Positions 48,447 through 55,333 of a stretch of DNA of 58,174 bases are shown here, in pieces. Source of the stretch: JAJPXC01 sp964562375 (GTDB taxonomy: Bacteria; Bacteroidota; Bacteroidia; Bacteroidales; Muribaculaceae); the NCBI GenBank assembly GCA_964562375.1, contig CAZLSW010000012.1:1-58174 (forward strand), written 5' to 3'. Positions within the stretch are counted from its first letter, which is position 1. Every line of letters begins with the position of its first letter. The position numbers were made by a program, and so were the translations under genes. A model generated the notes under the pieces. The model did no database searches. It was not told the DNA's origin and saw only the letters and a list, made by a program, of their open reading frames with translations.

Positions 48447-50750
48447 ATGAGGAGATTACTGCAATTCACCCTGGCGGCTTTGGCGGCCGCGCTATTCTGG
48501 GCGTGCTCCACCACGAAGCACGTCCCACAGGGGGAGTATCTCCTCGACAAAGTAACAATCAAGGTGGAGGACACGCACGACGTTTCCCCCACCGACCTAT
48601 ATTATTACCTGCGCCAAACGCCCAACCACAAGGTGCTCGGTTGCCTCAAGCTCCAGCTAATGACCTACAGCCTCTCGGGCAAGGACTCAACCAACTGGTT
48701 CAACAAGTGGATGCGCAAGCTGGGCAAGCCTCCGGTAATCTACGACGAGGAGCTTACCGTCGGCTCGGCCGAGCAACTGGAGCGTGCCATGGTCAACCGC
48801 GGCTACATGGACGCCACCGTCACTTGGGACACCATCGCCCACCCCGAAAAGAAGAAAATGGATGTGGTGTACACCGTCAAGGCCGGGCAGCCCCACAGCA
48901 TATCGGAAATCACCTACGACATCCCCGACCGCCGCATCGACTCGATCGTGCGGGCCAACCTGCGTCACTACGACCTCCCCGCCGGCCAATCCTTCGACCG
49001 CACGCGCCTCGACGACCTGCGAGGCCAAATCACCGAGACCCTCCGCAATGCAGGTTACTACTCCTTCTCCAAGGAGAATATCACCTTTATCGCCGACACC
49101 CTCCCCGGCGACAAAAACGTGGAGCTTACCCTCGTCGTCCACCCTCCCAAGGGACAAGATGTCGCCCCCGATTCGGTGATGTACCGTCGTTATTACATCC
49201 GCGAAATCACTTATTACGTTGACACCGAACCAGGTGAGCGAGCCGACACCGTGCATTACGGCCACGTCAATATTCTCTATGGCTCCGACCACTATCTCAA
49301 CCCCAAAACCCTCGATGACAACTGCTATCTCTTCCCGGGACAGCTCTACCGTACGGTCTACGTCAACCGCACTTACGAGGCCCTGGGCCGATTGGGCATC
49401 CTGCGCTCGGTCAACATCGAATTAACCAACGTAGGCGCTATCGGCGACCGCGAGCTGCTCGACGTGTCGATTATCCTCTCCCGCAACAAGAAACAGGGAA
49501 TCACATTCGAGGTCGAGGGCACCAACTCGGAGGGCGACCTCGGCTTCGGCGTAGGCCTCACCTACCAGCATCGCAACCTCGCCCACGGCTCGGAGCTACT
49601 TACCACCAAGCTGCGCACCAACTACGAAAGCCTCTCGGGCAATGTCGACGGCCTCCTTCACAACCGCTACTCGGAATACGCCGCCGAGGTGGGCATCACA
49701 TTCCCCAAATTCAAGGCCCCGTTCCTCTCCCGCGAGTTCAAGCGCTCGCTGCGCGCATCCACCGAGTTTGCCCTTTCGTTCAACTACCAGGAGCGACCCG
49801 AGTACACCCGAATCATCGCTGGAGCCGCATGGAAATACCGTTGGAACAACCGTTTCAACACCACCCGCCGCACATTCGACCTCATTGACGTCAACTACGT
49901 GTTCCTCCCCCACTCCACCATCAACTTCATCGACGAGGTAGCACCCCAAAACCCGCTGCTGCGATACTCCTACGAGGACCACTTCATCATGCGCATGGGT
50001 TACTCCTATTACCACACCAACCGCCGTCCGCCGTCGACGCTCGGCACCTACGCCTGGCAGCGCAACATATCCACCCTACGCGCCACCATCTCCACCGCCG
50101 GCAACCTCCTCTACGCCCTCTCTTGGGCCTTCAACCAGAAGCGAGAGGACGGCGCCTACAAGATTTTCGGCATACAGTACGCTCAATATGCCAAGGGAGA
50201 ATTTGAGTACACCTGGACCCATAATATCGACCGCCGACAGTCGTTCGCCCTCCACGGCGAGGCAGGCATCGTCGTTCCCTACGGCAACTCGGAGATGGTG
50301 CCGTTCGAGAAGCGATTCTACGGCGGCGGCGCCAACGGCGTGCGCGGCTGGAACGTGCGCGCCCTCGGCCCCGGCTCCTACGACGCCCGCAACACCGCCT
50401 CGGCGTTCATCCACCAATGCGGCGACATCCAGCTCGAGATGAGTGCCGAGTACCGCATGAAACTATTCTGGGTTCTGGAGGCCGGCCTGTTTGTCGACGC
50501 CGGCAACATCTGGACTATCCACAATTACGAAAGCCCGCCCGGGGGATTCTTCCGCTTCGACGAGTTCTACAAGCAGATAGCCGCAGCCTACGGCGTGGGC
50601 TTGCGATTCGATTTCACCTACTTCCTCCTGCGCCTCGACCTTGGCATGAAAGCACACAACCCCGCCAAGGGCCAGGAGCCTTGGCCACTAATCCACCCCC
50701 GCTGGGGCCGCGACGCCACCATCCACTTCGCCGTCGGATACCCATTCTAA
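48447..50750 (+). CDS. BamA/TamA family outer-membrane protein
   Basis: A 767-residue protein. The start at 48447 gives MRRLLQFTLAALAAALFWAC, a lipoprotein-like signal with Cys 20; a longer upstream frame runs through the palindrome. The first ~370 residues contain POTRA-like repeats (VKAGQPHSISEITYDI, then YYIREITYYVDTEPGERADT). The second half is a beta barrel with GAWKYRWNNRFNTTRR-like strands and the RFYGGGANGVRGWNVRALGP element, which corresponds to the conserved VRGF/Y loop-6 motif of Omp85 proteins. The C-terminus IHFAVGYPF ends in Phe. Position after mlaEF suggests an outer-membrane biogenesis or lipid role. Confidence 0.88.
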   Translation: MRRLLQFTLAALAAALFWACSTTKHVPQGEYLLDKVTIKVEDTHDVSPTDLYYYLRQTPNHKVLGCLKLQLMTYSLSGKDSTNWFNKWMRKLGKPPVIYDEELTVGSAEQLERAMVNRGYMDATVTWDTIAHPEKKKMDVVYTVKAGQPHSISEITYDIPDRRIDSIVRANLRHYDLPAGQSFDRTRLDDLRGQITETLRNAGYYSFSKENITFIADTLPGDKNVELTLVVHPPKGQDVAPDSVMYRRYYIREITYYVDTEPGERADTVHYGHVNILYGSDHYLNPKTLDDNCYLFPGQLYRTVYVNRTYEALGRLGILRSVNIELTNVGAIGDRELLDVSIILSRNKKQGITFEVEGTNSEGDLGFGVGLTYQHRNLAHGSELLTTKLRTNYESLSGNVDGLLHNRYSEYAAEVGITFPKFKAPFLSREFKRSLRASTEFALSFNYQERPEYTRIIAGAAWKYRWNNRFNTTRRTFDLIDVNYVFLPHSTINFIDEVAPQNPLLRYSYEDHFIMRMGYSYYHTNRRPPSTLGTYAWQRNISTLRATISTAGNLLYALSWAFNQKREDGAYKIFGIQYAQYAKGEFEYTWTHNIDRRQSFALHGEAGIVVPYGNSEMVPFEKRFYGGGANGVRGWNVRALGPGSYDARNTASAFIHQCGDIQLEMSAEYRMKLFWVLEAGLFVDAGNIWTIHNYESPPGGFFRFDEFYKQIAAAYGVGLRFDFTYFLLRLDLGMKAHNPAKGQEPWPLIHPRWGRDATIHFAVGYPF

Positions 50751-50761
50751 AGTATTAAGTC

Positions 50762-51255
50762 TTAGTGATTAGTGATTAAGTATGATACCCGACATGATGA
50801 AAATTTACTGGAAAACAATAAATCAATTCTCAAAGATATGAAACCAAGTATTTTACGTGATAAAGGAAATAATTTCGGACTACGGATTGTGCGTGGACAT
50901 GCTTGGCTTAAAGAGAACCGAAAAGAATTTATTATCTCCAAACAACTCCTGAGATCTGGAACCAGTATTGGAGCTAATATCACAGAGGCATTCTTTGCTG
51001 AAAGCACTCCTGATTTCATTCACAAATTGGGTATAGCTCAAAAAGAATGTGGAGAGACATTATATTGGCTGGAACTACTTCATAGTGCCGGACATTTAAA
51101 CGAGAATCTTTATGGCAGTTTACAAGCTGACGCCACAGAATTGATGAAACTTCTTACAGCCTCTATAAGAACAGCCAAAAAGAACATCAATCGGTTATGA
51201 TACCAAGGTTGGATAACACCACGTCGGGTATCATACTTAATCACTAATCACTAAT
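50762..51255. mobile_element. Candidate small element: S23/four-helix gene between perfect 32-bp inverted repeats
   Basis: 50762-50793 and 51224-51255 are exact reverse complements over 32 bases (outer part TTAGTGATTAGTGATTAAG, inner part TATGATACCCGAC). They bracket one AT-rich gene in a GC-rich neighbourhood. The outer part consists of the heptamer type GATTAGT seen elsewhere as intergenic arrays. No transposase is encoded, and no target-site duplication is clear. The arms could form a long RNA or DNA stem closing the gene into a loop, as in IVS elements of 23S rRNA genes. Confidence 0.6.
50838..51200 (+). CDS. Four-helix bundle protein (S23 / 23S rRNA-intervening-sequence family)
   Basis: A 120-residue protein from the ATG at 50838 (MKPSILRDKGNNFGLRIVRG); a GTG at 50772 inside the inverted repeat would extend it. 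The EFIISKQLLRSGTSIGANIT segment is the S23 signature; AFFAESTPDFIHKLGIAQKE and ETLYWLELLHSA form the following helices. These proteins form pentameric four-helix bundles related to the Avd protein of diversity-generating retroelements, but their function is unknown. No reverse transcriptase or template repeat is visible here. AT-rich composition and the flanking inverted repeats suggest transfer. Confidence 0.85.
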   Translation: MKPSILRDKGNNFGLRIVRGHAWLKENRKEFIISKQLLRSGTSIGANITEAFFAESTPDFIHKLGIAQKECGETLYWLELLHSAGHLNENLYGSLQADATELMKLLTASIRTAKKNINRL

Positions 51256-51269
51256 CACTAACACTTACA

Positions 51270-51908
51270 ATGATAATTTTCGATTTAGACGGTACCTTAC
51301 TAAATACTATCGAGGATTTGGGTGAAGCCACCAATCATGCGCTGGAGCAGATGGGGTGGCCCACCCACCAGCTCTCCTCCTATCCATTCTACGTGGGCAA
51401 CGGCGTCAGGCGACTGATGGAACGCGCTATGCCCGACGACAAACGCTCCAAAGAGAATATCGACGCCCTCCTGCGCCACTTCCGCGAGTATTACGACCAA
51501 CATTGCTGCGACAACACCCGCCCTTACACCGGCATCCCCGAGCTACTCCGGGAGCTCACCGCCCGCGGTCAACAACTCGCCGTCGCCTCCAACAAGTACC
51601 AAAAAGCCACCACTCACCTCATCAAGCACTTCTTCCCCGACGTGCCTTGGGTGGCCATCGAGGGACAAAAAGAGGGCGTGCCAGTCAAGCCCGATCCGTC
51701 GATCGTGTTTGCTATCCTCAGCCAATGCCCCACGCCAAAATCCGACGTGCTATATGTGGGCGACTCCGGCGTGGATATGGAAACTGCCCGCCGCGCCTGC
51801 GTCACCTCCATTGGCGTCACCTGGGGATTCCGTCCCGTCAAAGAGCTCCGCGAATCCCTCGCCAACCACATCATCTCCCGCCCCGAAGAGCTTCTCACCC
51901 TCCTCTAA
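51270..51908 (+). CDS. gph: HAD family phosphatase, phosphoglycolate phosphatase-like
   Basis: A 212-residue phosphatase. The catalytic motif IFDLDGTLLNT is at residues 3-13, LAVASNKYQKATT is motif II, PDPSIVF the Lys/Pro region, and YVGDSGVDMETAR motif III/IV. The cap domain is of the Gph type (TNHALEQMGWPTH, then YYDQHCCDNTRPYTGIPEL), which fits dephosphorylation of 2-phosphoglycolate, but other small substrates are possible. Its ATG follows the TAATCAC array of the inverted-repeat element. It is GC-rich, unlike the S23 gene. Confidence 0.85.
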   Translation: MIIFDLDGTLLNTIEDLGEATNHALEQMGWPTHQLSSYPFYVGNGVRRLMERAMPDDKRSKENIDALLRHFREYYDQHCCDNTRPYTGIPELLRELTARGQQLAVASNKYQKATTHLIKHFFPDVPWVAIEGQKEGVPVKPDPSIVFAILSQCPTPKSDVLYVGDSGVDMETARRACVTSIGVTWGFRPVKELRESLANHIISRPEELLTLL

Positions 51909-51947
51909 GGATGCCGGCCTTGCCTGCCCATAATCGGCAGGCCGTCG

Positions 51948-51996
51948 TGCATTCGAGTAATCGTGTATTCGAGTTCTCGATTACTCGATTACTCGC
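51948..51996. repeat. ATTCGAGT/ATTACTCG repeats between convergent genes
   Basis: ATTCGAGTAATCGTGTATTCGAG, then CGATTACTCGATTACTCG: 8-base-type units partly inverted, similar in style to the block at 38736-38882 (GTGTACTCGAATTTTCG), which also separates convergent genes. Confidence 0.75.
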
Positions 51997-52005
51997 CTTG
52001 CAAAA

Positions 52006-52040
52006 AGCGCCGATCTCCTTATGGAAATCGGCGCTAAAAT
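52006..52040. terminator. Bidirectional terminator between gph and the Spy-like gene
   Basis: AGCGCCGAT (52006-52014) pairs with ATCGGCGCT (52027-52035) around a 12-base loop. An A-run precedes it (giving T-run on the minus strand) and AAAATCATCTTTTT follows. Confidence 0.75.
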
Positions 52041-52062
52041 CATCTTTTTACCTTGAATAAAT

Positions 52063-52575
52063 TTACTCAGCTACTTGAGCCTGCTTGGGAGCCTTGTCAC
52101 ACTTGGGGCCCTTTTGGCTCTTGGGACACTTACCGGGGACACCGTTGCGGTCGCCGCGGGGACCACCCTGAGGCTGGCCGGCGGGCTGCTCAACCACGAT
52201 GTTCTCCAGGAACATCACATACTGGTCGGGGGTAAGAATACCCTGCACTTGCTTCAGGTAGTCGCGCTTGGCCTGCTTGCGATCCACGCGAGCGAGTGAA
52301 TCCTTCTGCTGCTTCTGAGCTTTCATCTCCTCGCGCTTGGCCTTCTGGTCGGCCTTAAGGGCGTCGAGCTTGGTCTGCTGATCGGCGGTGAGGGTGATGC
52401 CCTCAAAGGGGTTGGGGCACTGGCCTTTCTGCTTGTCGCACTTGGGACCCTTCTTATCGCATTGGCCTTTGCCTTCGCACTTCTTGTCCGACTTCGAATC
52501 GGCGGTCTGGGCTACAGCGTTCATACCTACCATGGAAGCGATGGCAACAGCCATAATCATCAATTTCTTTTTCAT
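52063..52575 (-). CDS. Cys-rich Spy/CpxP-like periplasmic protein
   Basis: A 170-residue exported protein. The start MKKKLMIMAVAIASMVGMNA gives a clean signal peptide; the longer frame upstream to 52740 runs through the promoter region. The mature N-terminus is an unusual run of Cys-Asp/Lys-Gly repeats (CEGKGQCDKKGPKCDKQKGQ, then CPNPFEGI). The central part, LTADQQTKLDALKADQKAKR to YLKQVQGILTPDQYVMFLEN, contains two LTxxQ-like motifs as in the Spy/CpxP chaperone family. The C-terminus repeats the Cys pattern (PGKCPKSQKGPKCDKAPK). Cys clusters could bind metal or form disulfides. Confidence 0.75.
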   Translation of the reverse strand: MKKKLMIMAVAIASMVGMNAVAQTADSKSDKKCEGKGQCDKKGPKCDKQKGQCPNPFEGITLTADQQTKLDALKADQKAKREEMKAQKQQKDSLARVDRKQAKRDYLKQVQGILTPDQYVMFLENIVVEQPAGQPQGGPRGDRNGVPGKCPKSQKGPKCDKAPKQAQVAE

Positions 52576-52756
52576 CGTAAATTTCGTTTTTAAGTGTTTT
52601 GTTACGTTTTTGTTGTTGTTTGATATTAAGACAACCAACTTTGCTAAAGGTTTATTCCATAGCCACTTGAAATAACCAACTTTAACAAGGCCGTTAATTT
52701 TGGTTTTGTTCACAATCCATGGACCAGTAAACTCGCCCATTCAACCTTAAAAATCC

Positions 52757-52815
52757 TCTTAAACCACAAAAGCACACAAAAATCTTAAACCACAAAAGCA
52801 CACAAAAAACACACA
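52757..52815. repeat. Direct repeat TTAAACCACAAAAGCACACA x2
   Basis: Two near-identical 25-base units followed by a partial third. It lies in the 704-base gap between the Spy-like gene and the surface protein gene; apart from this and the tandem array below I see no gene there. Confidence 0.7.
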
Positions 52816-52873
52816 AAACTAAGCATAAACGTCCGCGGCAGTCCTATGGGGGCCGTAGACGTCCATGAAAAGC

Positions 52874-53240
52874 CCTCGCCAGGTCAGGCAGGAAGTCGGG
52901 CCAGGTCAGGCAGGAAGTCGGGCCAGGTCAGGCAGGAAGTCGGGCCGTGTCGGCCCGACAGTAACCACCTCGACTATCTCTGTCCCGACGACACGTCGGG
53001 ACTTCCTGCCTAACCAAAAAACCTCGCCAGGTCAGGCAGGAGGTCGGGCCGTGTCGGCCCGACAATAACCGCCTCGGCTATCTCTGTCCCGACGACACGT
53101 CGGGACTTCCTGCCTAACCAAAAAAACCTCGCCAGGTCAGGCAGGAAGTCGGGCCGTGTCGGCCCGACAGTAACCGCCTCGACTATCTCTGTCCCGACGA
53201 CACGTCGGGACTTCCTGCCTAACCAAAAAACCTCGCCAGG
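52874..53240. repeat. Palindromic tandem array, three units of 104-105 bp
   Basis: Units start at 52874, 53022 and 53127 with CCTCGCCAGGTCAGGCAGG. The first unit carries two additional copies of a 22-bp subrepeat (AGGTCAGGCAGGAAGTCGGG core). Each unit contains the palindromes GTCGGGCCGTGTCGGCCCGAC (one base short of perfect in places) and GTCCCGACGACACGTCGGGAC, and outer arms GGCAGGAAGTC / GACTTCCTGCC, so each can form a long cruciform or RNA hairpin. Units differ at only a few bases. Short frames over the array are artefacts. Confidence 0.9.
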
Positions 53241-53256
53241 CATTCACCCGGCGAGG
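53231..53256 (-). terminator. Hairpin at the edge of the tandem array
   Basis: CCTCGCC (53231-53237) pairs with GGCGAGG (53250-53256). It lies 24 bases after the stop of the 659-residue surface protein on the minus strand. Confidence 0.5.
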
Positions 53257-53279
53257 CTTACTCACTCGTCACTAATTAC

Positions 53280-55259
53280 CTAATACCTAATTTTGCTTGC
53301 CTTCCCCCCTTGGCGCACGATATACACCTGGCCATGGACAGGCTCAAGCACGCGCTGGCCCTGCAGGTTGTAGTACTCCTTGGCGGCATCCTGCGACAGC
53401 TCGTCGCCGTCAACCACCACCTCGTCAATACCCGTCAGGTCGTCGAACGCCAAACGATACGAAGCCGCGGCCACACTCGTTCCAGTCGGCGCCGTCAGCT
53501 GCTCCAAATCCAGGTAAGCGCGGTTAGGAATCAACTCCTTGGCCGAACCGTCGCTATTAGCCGACAACTTGAAGAAACCGAGCTGCCCATTAGCGTTAGC
53601 ACCAAACACGCGCATCGTTGAGCTATCATAAGTAGCGCGACCCGTGCCATAGGCTCCAGAATCACCACTACCAGCGTAGCCAGAATAGAGCCCGTATTCA
53701 CCATTCAGCAAGTTGTTGCCGACTTCTACCGATGACAAGCGGCTATCATCAGGTTCCAAAGGAATCAAGCGGTTGGTAGCCACATGTGTAGTCTTACACT
53801 TCAGCAACACCGGAGTAGCAGCCGGCACGATACCATCCTCAAGCTTCTTGATGATGACATAATTAGTGCCACCCATTTCTTGGGTACTGCTAACAACATA
53901 AGCCTCAACGCCATCCTCCTCATAGCACTCATAAGGGAAGGCCGTATACATCGAAGTCCAATACCCTCCATCATAGTACATCGATTCATCGGGATAAGCG
54001 CCAAAGTAATTTTGATCAATATGCTCCCGATCCACAGGCTGCACGTCAAAGTCGCCAGCAGAAGCATAAGACGAATTATCGGGTTTATCCGAAGTTAACC
54101 ACAGCCTTCTTTGATATGTTAGTTGAAGGGAAATATCTTGTGAATAAAACGTACCTGTCACGGTATGAGTTAATATATAATACCCAGGTGTAGCAGCAGT
54201 TTTCACATTCAAGGCTTTTCCTTCAATAATTTCGTCAGATGTCGCCCCTTGTGCAGAAGCAATTATATTAGAGACTACAGTTGTGCGACTGTTAGTAGTA
54301 TATAGGTTGGATGGATCTACTGTTCCTGTTAAATAAAACACGCAACCGGGATCAGCAAAGACAGCCTCAGTTTTGGCATAAACATCCTTTTTATCCTTAT
54401 TGCCCCAATTGTTATCTTGGTTAAATTCCAATGCACCATATAAATAGCGACTACCATCTCCAGAAATTACATCCCATACTGAAGTTGGAAGATCTAATAC
54501 ATAATTTCCAGCCATACATAGGAAATATCGATAACCCGGGAAGAAAGGCGTTTCCAAACGATAATATCCATACAATTTGTTATTGCTATCGTACTTTATA
54601 CTATGGTCACGCACGAATCTCGCAGTGAAATTCTCAATTCCCTTAACGGTATAGCTAAATGACAGTTGATCAGATACCAATTCTCCTGCATCATTATACC
54701 ACCCTTCAAAGGTTACGGCCTGACTGTGTTTTGTGGAAGTGGAAAATTCACTTGAACCTTCAGGAAGGACATACTTTGCAGTCAAAGTAACTACATCTCC
54801 TTCAGTATTGTACGGATTGCTAATTGAAACCGTACCTAAGGCATCATCAGTACTAGCAACTTGAAGATAAGTATCCTGGAAGATAGCCGTATAAGATGCC
54901 GTCGTGGGTGAATCTGATGATTGAGAAGATGCCGTTACGGTAATTTTATATGGTGAATCGGTGCTTTCACCATCACCAGTCCACCCAACGAACTTCGATC
55001 CAGGTTTTCCCTTGGCATACAAATAGTATGTGTGGGTAGTGCTAGAGACAATAATGATGCTCGAATTATGAGTAGCTGTATAGCTACTATAGGATATGGA
55101 GCTCTCATCTACGCTACTACTAGTAGATGCATAAACATAGCCATTACCAGAAGCGTTCACAGTTACTGCTGAATAAAATGTCTTAGCTCCAGCAAGTAAG
55201 CTAGTCGATAGCAATAGCAGTACCGAAGCCAGGCTTTTTATGATATTGATTGATTTCAT
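53280..55259 (-). CDS. Large secreted surface protein with InlB_B-like repeats
   Basis: A 659-residue exported protein. The signal peptide MKSINIIKSLASVLLLLSTS is followed by Ser/Thr-rich beta repeats (about residues 30-125, ending SYTAIFQ) and then a segment FEGWYNDAGELVSDQLSFSY with TV after it, resembling an InlB B-repeat/flagellar-type repeat. The C-terminal ~50 residues (GIDEVVVDGDELSQ, then YYNLQGQRVLEPVHGQVYIV) match the tail typical of secreted Bacteroidales proteins. The N-terminal two-thirds of the gene (about 54110-55259) is clearly AT-richer than the C-terminal third, so the gene is a compositional mosaic. Function is unknown; cell-surface display is likely. Confidence 0.75.
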   Translation of the reverse strand: MKSINIIKSLASVLLLLSTSLLAGAKTFYSAVTVNASGNGYVYASTSSSVDESSISYSSYTATHNSSIIIVSSTTHTYYLYAKGKPGSKFVGWTGDGESTDSPYKITVTASSQSSDSPTTASYTAIFQDTYLQVASTDDALGTVSISNPYNTEGDVVTLTAKYVLPEGSSEFSTSTKHSQAVTFEGWYNDAGELVSDQLSFSYTVKGIENFTARFVRDHSIKYDSNNKLYGYYRLETPFFPGYRYFLCMAGNYVLDLPTSVWDVISGDGSRYLYGALEFNQDNNWGNKDKKDVYAKTEAVFADPGCVFYLTGTVDPSNLYTTNSRTTVVSNIIASAQGATSDEIIEGKALNVKTAATPGYYILTHTVTGTFYSQDISLQLTYQRRLWLTSDKPDNSSYASAGDFDVQPVDREHIDQNYFGAYPDESMYYDGGYWTSMYTAFPYECYEEDGVEAYVVSSTQEMGGTNYVIIKKLEDGIVPAATPVLLKCKTTHVATNRLIPLEPDDSRLSSVEVGNNLLNGEYGLYSGYAGSGDSGAYGTGRATYDSSTMRVFGANANGQLGFFKLSANSDGSAKELIPNRAYLDLEQLTAPTGTSVAAASYRLAFDDLTGIDEVVVDGDELSQDAAKEYYNLQGQRVLEPVHGQVYIVRQGGKASKIRY

Positions 55260-55285
55260 ATTGTTCTGTTGTTTTTCATAATGAA

Positions 55286-55325
55286 CTGTATCTTTCTACC
55301 CAAGATTGTAAATAGAAAGATACAG
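55286..55325 (-). promoter_or_regulatory. Perfect 13-bp inverted repeat between the two surface-protein genes
   Basis: CTGTATCTTTCTA (55286-55298) and TAGAAAGATACAG (55313-55325) with a 14-base loop. On the minus strand it lies 8 bases after the stop of the 688-residue protein and 27 bases before the next start. It has no T-run after it and may be an operator or a processing/attenuation hairpin. Confidence 0.6.
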
Positions 55326-55333
55326 CCACTTAC

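Noticed and set aside
50762..51255. Diversity-generating retroelement, because S23 proteins resemble Avd
   Set aside because: No reverse transcriptase, template/variable repeat pair or C-type lectin gene is visible in the window.
52874..53240. CRISPR array
   Set aside because: Units of 104-105 bases follow each other without unique spacers, are palindromic and have no cas genes nearby.
52865..53243. Short frames on both strands in the tandem repeat
   Set aside because: They simply translate the repeat (FFWLGRKSRRVVGTEI) and occur because the unit has no stop in those frames.
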